22,983 nt of DNA from Fibrobacter sp. (GCA_017520105.1 JAFWRL010000078.1:1-22983), one strand, 5' to 3'; positions 1-8,230 are shown, counted from the stretch's first letter. Notes: generated by a model from the sequence alone, not told the origin. Numbers and translations: made by a program.

Positions 1-1080
1 CACTTGGAAATCACGCGAACTTCATCCTGGGAATCGGAGCCCATCATAAATCTCGTCGATAGCCTTATCGTAAAAGCGCTCCAAAAAAAAGCGACCGACA
101 TCCACCTTGAACCAATGGCTGATGCGCTCCGGGTGCGGTTCCGCATCGACGGCATGCTGACGGAATACCGCTCTTTTCCGCAATGGCTTGCCGAGCCCGT
201 ACTCATCCGCCTCAAAGTCATGGCGAACGTCGATATCACGGAACGCCGTTTGCCGCACGACGGGAGCTTTGCATTCGAGGATTTTCAACAAAAGGTCAAC
301 GTGCGACTGAGCACAATCCCGATTAGCAATGGCGAAAAATGCGTACTGCGGTTGCTCCCCGCAAACGACACCGCAGAAACATTGGCTAACCTCAACTTCA
401 GCGATGCGACACTCAAGCAAATCCGCCGCATTTTTAGCGCTCCGCAAGGGCTGTTCCTCGTCACAGGCCCCACGGGTAGCGGCAAGACGACAACGCTTTA
501 TGCCGGCCTCCGCGAAATCATCCAGCGGAAAATCAACGTCACGACCATCGAAGATCCGGTAGAATATGAACTGCATGGCGCCAATCAAGTTCCCGTAAAC
601 GAAAAATGCGGTTTCACATTTGCTGTCGCCTTGCGCTCCATACTGCGTCAAGACCCGGACGTGATTCTCGTCGGCGAAATCCGCGACAACGAAACTGCGC
701 AAATTGCACTCCGCGCCGCCCAAACGGGGCACCTCGTCTTGAGCACACTACACACGAATAGCGCAATGGCGGCAACCGTGCGGCTCATCGACCTCGGCAT
801 TCCGAAAAATGTTTTAGACGAAACATTGCTTGGCGTTTTTGCCCAGCGCCTCGTAAGAAAAAAAACAAAATGGGCGGATGCCAACACGCTAAGCAAAGCA
901 ACAACCGCGCAAAATTACAACGGCAGAACAGTCGTCTGCGAATTATTACTTCCGAACGGAACCTACGCCGACAGCACCATACAAGAGAACGCCACACGCC
1001 TCATACAACAAGGAATCACCGACGAAGAAGAAGTTAAGAGAGTGCTGGGGTTCACTTTTTCCCGCCAAACCAATCGTTGA
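1..1080 (+). CDS. GspE/PilB-family secretion or pilus assembly ATPase, 5'-truncated by the window edge
   Basis: The reading frame is already open at base 1 and the first in-frame start-like codon is a TTG at 4, so the N-terminal part of the gene lies outside the window. About 358 residues are visible, while the family usually has 500 or more. Numbering from that TTG, the fragment shows the region before the nucleotide site (ATDIHLEP, RFRIDGML), a Walker A motif GPTGSGKTTT at 155-164 with Lys161, and a Walker B region DVILVGEIRD at 219-228, followed by the His-containing segment GHLVLSTLHTNSA. These are hallmarks of the hexameric cytoplasmic ATPases that power type II secretion or type IV pilus assembly. 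The tetracysteine zinc element found in many GspE/PilB proteins after QRLVRK is not visible; only one Cys occurs there. Its 3' end overlaps the convergent primase-like gene by 29 bp. Family assignment is firm; which machine it drives cannot be told here. Confidence 0.9.
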   Translation, partial: HLEITRTSSWESEPIINLVDSLIVKALQKKATDIHLEPMADALRVRFRIDGMLTEYRSFPQWLAEPVLIRLKVMANVDITERRLPHDGSFAFEDFQQKVNVRLSTIPISNGEKCVLRLLPANDTAETLANLNFSDATLKQIRRIFSAPQGLFLVTGPTGSGKTTTLYAGLREIIQRKINVTTIEDPVEYELHGANQVPVNEKCGFTFAVALRSILRQDPDVILVGEIRDNETAQIALRAAQTGHLVLSTLHTNSAMAATVRLIDLGIPKNVLDETLLGVFAQRLVRKKTKWADANTLSKATTAQNYNGRTVVCELLLPNGTYADSTIQENATRLIQQGITDEEEVKRVLGFTFSRQTNR

Positions 1081-2209
1081 TGTCTTCGCCTTCTTTCATG
1101 GCTGAATTCAAATGTTCCAAACCCTCGCCGAGCACCACCGTGCGAATTTTCGCCTGTTCAAACACGGTTTGCAAATATTCCGTGCCACTGCGCCCAGCCT
1201 CGTCCTTGTCCAGACAAAGTACAACACTTTTGTTCTTGAAAAGCGGAAGCCATTCCGTCTTGAACGAACGCACACCGGGAATGCCGACCGCAGCAATCTG
1301 CTGACCCATAAGCATAATTTTCTGGCCCAAGAACGTAAGCGTATCGACAACGCCCTCGCACAGATAAACCCAACCCGGTTTCTGATCAAGCGCCGAAACG
1401 TTGTACGGATACGGAACCGTTCCCCGCAAATTCAACTCTTTGGGAACGACAGAACTGTCAATCGCTCTCGCCTGGAAATAGCACGAACGCCGCTTTGAGT
1501 CGAGATACGGGAAAAACAGCGGATGCTTGTAATATCTCAAGTTCCCTTTTTCGTTAAAAAGCCCAACATACTTGAGGACCTCCAAATCGTAAGATTCCTT
1601 GAGTTTGTTGTTCAGCGCACCGTAATCCGTAATTGTGCGCAAAAGCATCTTGTCCCAAATCGGTTTGTAAATGCGACGACGTACCAAATACGCTGCAGCA
1701 GGCGTCTTATCGACAGGGCTGAGCATCTTCAAAAACGAGAGGATTATCTTTTTGCGTTCATCTTCACTGACAAGTTCTTTTGTCGGTTCCGGAGGCTGGT
1801 ATTCAAGAGCGGCCTCCCGCACAGCCTCTTTCGCCACACGCGACATCGCCACATTTGGTTCCATCGTTCGATTTTGCCCAGAAGAACGCTCTTGCGCAGG
1901 GGCTGCGTTCGACGCCCCCGGCACCAAAAACGCATACGTTTCCTTGAGCCAGTTCAAAGCTTCCAGGAACGAGCAATTTTTGACAATTTGGACAAGCGAA
2001 ATTACATCACCACGGACATCGTCGCAGACCCAACAACGGAAGGTTCCACGTTCCTCGGAAAAAGAAACAGACGGAGTCCTATCGCCATGCGCATGACGCA
2101 TCGGGAAAAAGCAACGGCAACGACCGTGCACCACAGGCACGCCAAGCGCAGTCGCTACAGCAGTAATCGACAGCGCCGCCTTGAATTGTTTCAGTTCCTC
2201 TTCAGTCAT
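1052..2209 (-). CDS. CHC2 zinc-finger/Toprim primase-like protein
   Basis: This 385-residue protein has the two signature parts of bacterial DnaG-type primases. Near the N-terminus is a CHC2-like zinc-binding segment: Cys31/Cys33, His39/His41, the DRTPS signature at 43-47, Cys59 and Cys62, then GDVISLV. Near the C-terminus is a Toprim fold with the acidic motif CEGVVDT (Glu285) and the DKDEAG motif (Asp334, Asp336). DnaG is usually near 600 residues with a C-terminal helicase-binding domain; this protein ends shortly after Toprim, so it is more like phage or plasmid-type primases than the housekeeping enzyme. The start is an ATG at 2207-2209 with only a weak purine stretch upstream. It diverges from murB across 27 bp and converges on the GspE-type gene. 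No helicase, integrase or phage structural gene is visible nearby, so its cellular role is open. Confidence 0.8.
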   Translation of the reverse strand: MTEEELKQFKAALSITAVATALGVPVVHGRCRCFFPMRHAHGDRTPSVSFSEERGTFRCWVCDDVRGDVISLVQIVKNCSFLEALNWLKETYAFLVPGASNAAPAQERSSGQNRTMEPNVAMSRVAKEAVREAALEYQPPEPTKELVSEDERKKIILSFLKMLSPVDKTPAAAYLVRRRIYKPIWDKMLLRTITDYGALNNKLKESYDLEVLKYVGLFNEKGNLRYYKHPLFFPYLDSKRRSCYFQARAIDSSVVPKELNLRGTVPYPYNVSALDQKPGWVYLCEGVVDTLTFLGQKIMLMGQQIAAVGIPGVRSFKTEWLPLFKNKSVVLCLDKDEAGRSGTEYLQTVFEQAKIRTVVLGEGLEHLNSAMKEGEDINDWFGGKK

Positions 2210-2236
2210 TGCAGAAAGAATATATATATTTTCGTT

Positions 2237-3163
2237 ATGATTATTCTAGAAAATGTACCGATGTGCGAGCACACGTCCTTTAAAGTAGGCGGTCCCGCAA
2301 AATATTTTATCAAAACCGAATCTACCGACGATATCAAGGAAGCGTTGCTATTCGCAAAAGAACGCACTCTCCCGACATTCATTCTCGGCAAAGGCACGAA
2401 CTTGCTCGTCTCCGACAACGGATACAACGGCGTCATCGTCCAGCTCGGTAAATTTTTCTCGGAAATCACGAACCTCGGCAATGGCAAAATTTGCGCCAAA
2501 GGCGCCACGCCGCTCGCCCGCCTCGCCCGCTACACCATCAACGAATCTCTAGCCGGAATCCACAAACTCGCAGGCATCCCCGGGAGCCTCGGTGGCGCGA
2601 TTTATATGAACGCAGGCGCCTACGGACAAGACGTTTCGCAAACATGCATCGAAGTCGAGACGATTGACAACGCCGGCAACGTGCGCACTAGAACCGCCGC
2701 AGAATGCGCTTTCGGCTACCGCCACAGCATTTTCCAAGAACTTGCCGCATCCCGCGAAAGCGCAGAAACAGTCCTCTCCGCCACATTCCAACTCACGCCT
2801 GCAGCAGACCTCGGCAAAACCGCCAAAGATCTCGAAAGCGAAATGCAGGAATGCATGACAAAGCGCCGCAATTCGCAGCCGCTCTCCATGCCAAACGCCG
2901 GCAGCACCTTCAAGCGTCTAGACGCAGGCGCAGCAACAACGCCCACGCAAATCGCACCGGGCTATTACATCGAACATGCCGGGTTAAAAGGCTACCGCAT
3001 AGGCGGTGCAGAAGTAAGCCAAGTCCACGCCAACTTCATCGTAAACGCAGGCGGCGCAACAGCTGCAGACATCAAAGCCCTCAGCGAACACGTCCAAAAA
3101 GTCGTCGCCGAAAAATTCGGCATCCAACTGAAGTGCGAAATAATTTTGCTCGGGGAATTTTAA
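2237..3163 (+). CDS. murB: UDP-N-acetylenolpyruvoylglucosamine reductase MurB
   Basis: MurB reduces UDP-GlcNAc-enolpyruvate to UDP-MurNAc with NADPH and FAD in cytoplasmic peptidoglycan precursor synthesis. The 308-residue product starts MIILENVPM and has the usual N-terminal HTSFKVGGPA, the FAD-binding GKGTNLLVSDNG, and GIPGSLGGAIYMNAGAYG. The expected catalytic residues are present: Arg162 in YRHS, Ser223 in NAGSTFKR and the late Glu301 in CEIILLGEF. Length and the compact C-terminal part fit the type II MurB class. The frame is open far upstream (to about 1523), but that stretch is antisense to the primase-like gene and has no MurB homology by eye, so the ATG at 2237 just before the conserved N-terminus was chosen. 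No clear Shine-Dalgarno is seen. Its stop codon overlaps the convergent VanZ-like gene through a shared TTAA. Confidence 0.95.
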   Translation: MIILENVPMCEHTSFKVGGPAKYFIKTESTDDIKEALLFAKERTLPTFILGKGTNLLVSDNGYNGVIVQLGKFFSEITNLGNGKICAKGATPLARLARYTINESLAGIHKLAGIPGSLGGAIYMNAGAYGQDVSQTCIEVETIDNAGNVRTRTAAECAFGYRHSIFQELAASRESAETVLSATFQLTPAADLGKTAKDLESEMQECMTKRRNSQPLSMPNAGSTFKRLDAGAATTPTQIAPGYYIEHAGLKGYRIGGAEVSQVHANFIVNAGGATAADIKALSEHVQKVVAEKFGIQLKCEIILLGEF

Positions 3164-3576
3164 ACGGCCAACTTATCCAGCGGATCATACTTGTTCAAAA
3201 TTTTCACGATAAGCACATACACGGCACCGCCTATAAGCCCGCCGGTCAAGTCCGCCACCAAGTCCAACGCACTGCAGTCGCGGCCTTCTACAAAGCTCTG
3301 GTGATATTCGTCCGTGCAGCCATAAGCAAGAGCAAGTCCGCCCACAATTAGAACCTTAAGCCAAGGTTTCAAGGCCCACTGCCGACGACTCCACCACATG
3401 CAAAAGCAACCCGCCAAAGTGGCGTACTCGCAAGTGTGCGCGAGTTTGTCCCACACATGCGGAAATCCTTCCAGTTCCGCAGAAGTCATGGAGGACAGCT
3501 TGAAAATTATCGCCATGCAAAGGATGGCCGGGACTTTTCTAAAAAACGGGTATTTATCAAACAATGATTCAAACAT
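3160..3576 (-). CDS. VanZ-family small membrane protein
   Basis: This is a 138-residue polytopic membrane protein. It carries the VanZ-family pattern: an early DKLAHTCEYATLAG segment, a hydrophobic helix, then DEYHQSFVEGRDCSALDLVADLTGG followed by a last hydrophobic helix. VanZ itself is tied to low-level teicoplanin resistance, but most chromosomal members have no established function, so no resistance role is implied. The start is an ATG at 3574-3576. The gene lies 26 bp downstream of the FecR-domain lipoprotein gene on the same strand, so the two may be cotranscribed, although a palindrome at 3588-3605 sits in the gap. Its stop overlaps that of murB by 4 bp in a tail-to-tail arrangement. 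Confidence 0.85.
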   Translation of the reverse strand: MFESLFDKYPFFRKVPAILCMAIIFKLSSMTSAELEGFPHVWDKLAHTCEYATLAGCFCMWWSRRQWALKPWLKVLIVGGLALAYGCTDEYHQSFVEGRDCSALDLVADLTGGLIGGAVYVLIVKILNKYDPLDKLAV

Positions 3577-3587
3577 GCGGCCAAATT

Positions 3588-3605
3588 TAGCTTTTTCAAA
3601 AGCTA
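3588..3605. other. Palindrome at the FecR-gene stop codon, before the VanZ-like gene
   Basis: TAGCTTTT and AAAAGCTA form a perfect 8-bp inverted repeat around a 2-bp centre. It includes the stop codon of the FecR-domain gene (3603-3605) and lies 11 bp before the VanZ-like start. It could be a weak intercistronic hairpin that limits transcription or stabilises the upstream message; it has no long T tract in the minus direction. Confidence 0.35.
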
Positions 3606-5153
3606 TTCGTTCTTGAGCAAATGCTTTGCGACCACATTTTTGTACTCTTCTTCTGCCGACATGTCGTTGACACGGTTGCTCTTCTTACCGCCTTCGTAAT
3701 TGTCGAAGTAGCAGTAAGTCTCATAAATCTTTTTCGCCTTGATTTTCTTGCCCTTCGCCAAAAATGCGGTAATTTCGATGCGGGCAATTCTATTCTGTTT
3801 CAAGCGAAGCGGGACCTTAAATGAATTTGTCAAAAGTTCATCACCGCTGAATGTCTTAATCACAGCCTTCTTGCGCTTGACGACAATCTTTTTAATTTGC
3901 TTTAAATCAGCGCCTGCAAGTCCTGTAACGCTGAATCGGAGCGTTGCGGGAATATCCCGTTCTTCGGGCAGCACATGGATTCGTTCTCGCACGGAGCCTT
4001 CGATGGCTATCGACTTTTTCAGTTTTTTAGACTGTTGCGAAGAATCCTTGACAGCAACAGCCTTGCGTTCGTTAGCCTTTGTCAAAATTTCCGCCATCTT
4101 GGCAGAAACAAAGTTCGTATTCCACGTATGGCAGATGTATTCCACATCGCCATTACTGCAATTCACGATAAAGCGTTTTGCACCGTAAGCCGTAGAATCT
4201 TCCCATTCGAAGGTATGCTTGTAAAGCCCGCTTTCCGGAATCGAATCGCGAATTCCCAAAACAATGACGAATGTTCCCGGAACAAACGAAGCCTCCAAAG
4301 TAGCCTCGGGCTTGCCAATATATTCGTTCAACGGGCTCGGCTTGAACTGCGGCCGCGTTTTTTTGACAAAGTTTTCGATCTTTTTCTTGTAAACGTCATC
4401 GTAAGTCAGGAGCATCTTTTCGAGTTGATCAAGAGCCAGACGAGAGGCGCGAATTCCTAGCTGCGATGAAGCCTCGTTCGCAATGGAGTCTATCGCCCGT
4501 GCCAGAATCAAAGTTCCAGAACTCGAAAGCGAGATGACCCTAACGCCATTGTCGTTGGCAAGCAACGTCTGTCCACTCGTTAAGGTCATTGGCGAATCAT
4601 TCTCGCGAACAACATCCAAGCCGCCGTCCTTAAGCGATGAAATTTCTAGGCCATCAACATTTTCCACAAATCCAGCCGCACCACGAACCGTTGACACAAG
4701 ATTGTCCGTACGGAATTCAAATTCGTCCTTGACCGTCTGTTTCTGTATGTCGAACATCAACCGTCCATGACGAACCGATATCGCAATTTTCCGCCTGAGC
4801 GATTCCAAAACAATTGCGTCCAGTTCCACTTCGGATTTTCCGTCCACCATGAGGGCCGAGCCATCGGACACCGAAATAACGACAGAAGCTTTCGGTTCCA
4901 CCACGACCTTATTTTTTTCGAAAATCTTTTGGCCTACTTCTAGACGGTTGGATTCGCCGTCAAACGTATTGAGCTGCACTTCGCCCACAATTTCGCGAAC
5001 GGTTCCCTTAAAAATACGCTCTGCTGTACCGTCACGGTCGTTTTTACGTGAATCAGAATCACCACAAGCCGAGAACACCAAGGACAAGAAAAGAACTAGT
5101 ACTACATTCAGCAGTCCTTCTTGACACCTCTTCAACCGATACACACAAAACAT
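3603..5153 (-). CDS. FecR-domain lipoprotein
   Basis: This predicted 516-residue envelope lipoprotein starts at ATG 5153. The frame is open to 5231, but a promoter-like pair at 5170-5197 would start transcription downstream of that earlier ATG, and the 5153 start gives a good lipoprotein signal: Arg/Lys residues, a long hydrophobic core, then LVFSAC with the lipidated Cys at 30. After a short polar linker, about residues 48-175 look like a FecR-type domain (VGEVQLNTF, LEVGQKI, SVSDGSALMVDGKSEVELD, later TVRGAAGFV). The remaining roughly 330 residues are mixed alpha/beta with two Lys-rich stretches and are not recognised. Classical FecR proteins couple surface signals to an ECF sigma factor across the inner membrane; here no sigma factor is adjacent and the protein is lipid-anchored, so a structural or signal-sensing role is only inference. 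Confidence 0.75.
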   Translation of the reverse strand: MFCVYRLKRCQEGLLNVVLVLFLSLVFSACGDSDSRKNDRDGTAERIFKGTVREIVGEVQLNTFDGESNRLEVGQKIFEKNKVVVEPKASVVISVSDGSALMVDGKSEVELDAIVLESLRRKIAISVRHGRLMFDIQKQTVKDEFEFRTDNLVSTVRGAAGFVENVDGLEISSLKDGGLDVVRENDSPMTLTSGQTLLANDNGVRVISLSSSGTLILARAIDSIANEASSQLGIRASRLALDQLEKMLLTYDDVYKKKIENFVKKTRPQFKPSPLNEYIGKPEATLEASFVPGTFVIVLGIRDSIPESGLYKHTFEWEDSTAYGAKRFIVNCSNGDVEYICHTWNTNFVSAKMAEILTKANERKAVAVKDSSQQSKKLKKSIAIEGSVRERIHVLPEERDIPATLRFSVTGLAGADLKQIKKIVVKRKKAVIKTFSGDELLTNSFKVPLRLKQNRIARIEITAFLAKGKKIKAKKIYETYCYFDNYEGGKKSNRVNDMSAEEEYKNVVAKHLLKNE

Positions 5154-5169
5154 GCGCTTCAATCTAGTA

Positions 5170-5197
5170 ATTATAATTTCAAAAAAGAAATTTACAA
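5170..5197 (-). promoter_or_regulatory. Promoter of the FecR-domain lipoprotein gene
   Basis: On the minus strand a -35-like TTGTAA (plus 5192-5197) is followed by a 16-bp spacer and a perfect -10 TATAAT (plus 5170-5175). Transcription would start about 10 nt before the ATG at 5153, which excludes the longer upstream start at 5231. Confidence 0.55.
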
Positions 5198-5281
5198 TCA
5201 CTTTTTCCCCTCGATAAACAAACACAGCCATGCGTTTTTACACGCGTTTGAACAAAAGCTAAAATAAGCGACAAAAAGAAA

Positions 5282-5287
5282 TATAAT
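5282..5287 (+). promoter_or_regulatory. -10 element before the RlmI-type gene
   Basis: A perfect TATAAT lies 22 bp before the ATG at 5310, in an A/T-rich intergenic stretch. No good -35 hexamer is found at 16-18 bp, so the call rests on the -10 alone. Confidence 0.3.
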
Positions 5288-5309
5288 AAAAAATTCTAAT
5301 TTTACACCC

Positions 5310-6512
5310 ATGAAAGCGATAACACTTAAAGCCGGACGCGACAAGTCCGCTCTCCGTTACCATCCCTGGATTTTTAGCGGCGCCATCGACGAAGTTGTCG
5401 GCGACCCGGAACTCGGCGACACAGTCGAAGTCTATAGCTACAAAAGCGATTTTCTAGGCCTTGCCTCGTATTCCCCGAAATCCCAGATTCGCGGACGTTT
5501 TTGGGTCTTCGGGAGCGAAGGAAGAACGACAAAAATCGATCGAGATTTCTTTAGTGACTTGCTCGACCGCGCTATCGCCGCACGCAAAAGCCGCGGTTTC
5601 GACATCGAGGACAAGGAATCCGCATTCCGCCTGATTAATGCCGAAAACGACGGAATTCCCGGTTGCATCATCGACAAGTACGCTGACATCTACTCCGTCG
5701 AAATCCTCGCTGCAGGCCCCGAAGTCCACCGCCAGACGATTTACGAACTCTTGGCCGAAAAAACGCATTGCCGTGGCATCTACGAGCGTTGCGATTCCGA
5801 GGTGCGCAAAAAGGAAGGGCTCCCCCTCCGCACGGGAACAGTCTTCGGCGAAGTGCCCGACGAACCCGTCATCATCAACGAGAACGGCATACTTTTCCCC
5901 ATCGATGTCAAAAACGGTCACAAGACCGGCTACTACCTCGACCAACGCGACGCCCGCCGCCGCATCGGTGAACTGTCAAAAGGCAAGAAGGTGCTGAACT
6001 GCTTTTGCTATACCGGCGGATTCGGGCTGTACGCCCTCCACGGTGGCTGCGAGAAAGTCTATCAGGTGGATGTTTCCAAGGACGCCCTCAAACTCGCAAA
6101 AGACGGCATCATGAGGAACAAGCTCAGCACTGCACACGCCACGCACGTGGAAGCCGACGTGTTCCAGTACCTGCGCAGGTGCCGCGACAAGGCAGAGACC
6201 TTCGACCTCATTGTGCTTGACCCTCCCAAGTTCGTGGAAAGCAAGGACAACCTGCAGAAAGGCGCCCGCGGCTACAAGGACATCAACCTGCTTGCGATGA
6301 AGCTTTTGGCCGAAGGCGGCATGCTCGCGACATTCAGCTGCTCCGGGCTCATGGAAATGGACTTGTTCCAGAAAATCGTCGCGGATGCCGCCGCCGATGC
6401 GAGACGGCGCGTTCAAATCATTGAACGGTTCGGCCAACCCGCCGACCACCCTGTGAGTACCGCCTTCCCCGAAGGGCAGTACCTCAAGGGGCTGCTCGTG
6501 CAAGTGGTGTAG
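5310..6512 (+). CDS. rlmI: RlmI-type 23S rRNA cytosine-C5 methyltransferase
   Basis: This 400-residue SAM-dependent methyltransferase matches the E. coli RlmI family (about 396 residues), which methylates C5 of a cytosine in 23S rRNA. Residues 1 to about 75 form an N-terminal PUA-like RNA-binding part (RYHPWIFSGAI, then GLASYSPKSQIRGRFW). Residues 201-214 (KNGHKTGYYLDQRD) are the family signature before the Rossmann fold. LNCFCYTGGFGLYAL at 229-243 is the SAM-binding loop, DLIVLDPPKF at 299-308 the motif IV segment, and FSCSG at 342-346 carries the likely catalytic Cys. The start ATG is followed at once by the typical MKAITLKAGRDK sequence. It is probably monocistronic: the neighbour upstream is divergent and the next gene has its own promoter-like sequence. 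The exact target base is inferred from the family. Confidence 0.88.
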   Translation: MKAITLKAGRDKSALRYHPWIFSGAIDEVVGDPELGDTVEVYSYKSDFLGLASYSPKSQIRGRFWVFGSEGRTTKIDRDFFSDLLDRAIAARKSRGFDIEDKESAFRLINAENDGIPGCIIDKYADIYSVEILAAGPEVHRQTIYELLAEKTHCRGIYERCDSEVRKKEGLPLRTGTVFGEVPDEPVIINENGILFPIDVKNGHKTGYYLDQRDARRRIGELSKGKKVLNCFCYTGGFGLYALHGGCEKVYQVDVSKDALKLAKDGIMRNKLSTAHATHVEADVFQYLRRCRDKAETFDLIVLDPPKFVESKDNLQKGARGYKDINLLAMKLLAEGGMLATFSCSGLMEMDLFQKIVADAAADARRRVQIIERFGQPADHPVSTAFPEGQYLKGLLVQVV

Positions 6513-6570
6513 CCAAATAGTGACAAAATCCACAAATGTTTAATTTTTCTTACGTAAGGTATATTTTTTG

Positions 6571-6600
6571 CTGACACTTCCCCCATAATTTTTATATACT
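6571..6600 (+). promoter_or_regulatory. Promoter of the FGGY kinase gene
   Basis: CTGACA at 6571-6576, an 18-bp spacer and TATACT at 6595-6600 form a reasonable vegetative-type promoter. The implied start site near 6607 leaves about a 40-nt leader before the ATG at 6647. Confidence 0.45.
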
Positions 6601-6646
6601 TCTATTGGAGATAAGAGGAAAACAGGATTTTTTAAAGGATGGAACA

Positions 6647-8176
6647 ATGTATTTAATGACTTACGACATAGGTACGTCCTTTATAAAAACGGCCCTCACA
6701 AACATAACCGACAAGATTGAGTTCGTCGGGGCCACCGTAGTTGGGACCCACAACACCACGACAAACGATGGCAAAGGGGACGAACAGAACGCCGACGAAT
6801 GGTGGGACACCATCTGCCGCAGTACAAAAGAACTCCTGAAGAACCACGGCATTTCCAGCGACCAAATTAAAGGAATCAGTTTTTGTTCTCAGTTGAACGG
6901 AACCGTTCTCGTCGATGGAAAGGGGAACGTAGTACGTCCGCCCATGACGTTCCTCGATAGGCGCGCCGAAAAGGAATTCAGCAAATATTTTCAAAACGGC
7001 CTGCGCTTACACGGACTGAACCTTTGGAAGCTCATCAAGGCCATCCACCACACCAAAATGGTACCGGCCGGGGCCTACAGTCCCATCTGGAAATACAAGT
7101 GGGTACAACATAACGAACCCGAAAATTTTGAAAAAGTCCGCCATTTTCTCGACGTCGGCGATTACATGCTCTACAAGACTACCGGCAGATTCGTCCGCAC
7201 TGAAGATTCCGCATTTTGCTCTGCGCTCAACGACTGCCGTGACGAACATTTCGGCTGGAGCCACGCCATGGCTAAAGCTTATGGCATCAACGAAAGGCAT
7301 CTACCTGGAATCGTCAAGTGCACCGATATCGTAGGGCATTTATCCGCAAGCATCGCAGAACAGATGGGATTGCAAGAGGGAACGCCTGTCATCGCCGGAG
7401 CAGGAGACGTTTCCATGGTAGCTATCGGAAGCGGCAACACCCAAAAGAATCTCACCGGTATCTACTGCGGAACATCAGGCTCGGTCTGCACTGTAGTAAA
7501 GCGCGAGATGCAATCCTCCGATATCATGATGATTACCATCAGAGGTCCAAATCCGTCGCAGAAATACTTCTACGGCGAACTGGAAACTGCCGGCAAATGC
7601 TTTGCCTGGGCAAGGCACCTCATCGGAAAAATTGACGAATCGCAATACACCTACGAAGAATGCGCATCGTTGATTTCCAAGGCAGCACCTGGTTCACGAG
7701 GGCTTTTGTTCACGCCGTTCTTGCACGGGTGCAAAACACCTTTTGAAAATGGCGATATCCGCAGTTCGCTTTCTGGCATTAGCCTTGAAACAGACAAAGG
7801 CGATTTGTTGCGTGCCGTTGTCGAAGGAATCTGCTTTCACTTCCGCTGGATGCTCGAAAGTCAAGCCCAAAAATGCAAAATTTCTGACACCATCCGTTTT
7901 GCAGGTGGACTCGCCAGATTGAACATTTTAGGACAAATTCTTGCAGATATCACAGGCCACACGATAGAAACAGTCAAGCACCCGCAATACGTCGGGGCGT
8001 TAGGCGCAGCCGCCATCGCGGCCATCGGCCTTGGCAAGCTCAAGTTCGAAGACATCCACAACTACATCGAAATTACAAACAAATACGAGCCGAATCCCGA
8101 GACTCACGAGATTTACAATAAATTCTACAAGAAATATCTAGACAAAGTAAAAAGCGACAGGCGCTTAGTCGGCTAA
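6647..8176 (+). CDS. FGGY-family carbohydrate kinase, xylulokinase-like
   Basis: This 509-residue cytoplasmic sugar kinase belongs to the FGGY family and most resembles xylulokinase, which makes xylulose 5-phosphate for the pentose phosphate pathway. The first phosphate-binding motif is MTYDIGTSFIKTAL at 4-17. FCSQLNGTVLVD (79-90) and MTFLDRRAEKE (100-110) line the sugar site, and AGAGDVSM carries the likely general base Asp254. GIYCGTSGSV (271-280) is the second ATPase-fold motif, and a late AGGLARLN/GALGAAAIA region completes the ATP site. The ATG at 6647 is preceded by AAAGGA at 8-nt spacing; a TTG 14 codons upstream keeps the frame open but has no such signal. No isomerase, transporter or sugar regulator is adjacent, so the substrate is not settled by context. 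Confidence 0.8.
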   Translation: MYLMTYDIGTSFIKTALTNITDKIEFVGATVVGTHNTTTNDGKGDEQNADEWWDTICRSTKELLKNHGISSDQIKGISFCSQLNGTVLVDGKGNVVRPPMTFLDRRAEKEFSKYFQNGLRLHGLNLWKLIKAIHHTKMVPAGAYSPIWKYKWVQHNEPENFEKVRHFLDVGDYMLYKTTGRFVRTEDSAFCSALNDCRDEHFGWSHAMAKAYGINERHLPGIVKCTDIVGHLSASIAEQMGLQEGTPVIAGAGDVSMVAIGSGNTQKNLTGIYCGTSGSVCTVVKREMQSSDIMMITIRGPNPSQKYFYGELETAGKCFAWARHLIGKIDESQYTYEECASLISKAAPGSRGLLFTPFLHGCKTPFENGDIRSSLSGISLETDKGDLLRAVVEGICFHFRWMLESQAQKCKISDTIRFAGGLARLNILGQILADITGHTIETVKHPQYVGALGAAAIAAIGLGKLKFEDIHNYIEITNKYEPNPETHEIYNKFYKKYLDKVKSDRRLVG

Positions 8177-8213
8177 ACGCAGCATGGCATTTCAAGCCCT
8201 GCAGCGCAGCGTT
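8176..8213. terminator. Possible hairpin between the kinase and TPR genes (convergent)
   Basis: AACGC at 8176-8180 and GCGTT at 8209-8213 can pair, with inner GGC/GCC and GCA/TGC pairs and mismatches. It lies between two convergent genes and could serve both directions. There is no clean T tract, so confidence is low. Confidence 0.25.
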
Positions 8214-8230
8214 CTAAACTTTAACATCTG

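Noticed and set aside
1523..2236. Long N-terminal extension of the murB frame
   Set aside because: It is antisense to the primase-like gene, rich in Arg/His/Phe typical of a shadow frame, and the MurB homology begins at the ATG at 2237.
3160..3576. VanZ-like gene as a glycopeptide resistance determinant
   Set aside because: No vanA/vanH/vanX-type genes are present; chromosomal VanZ-fold proteins are common and mostly uncharacterised.
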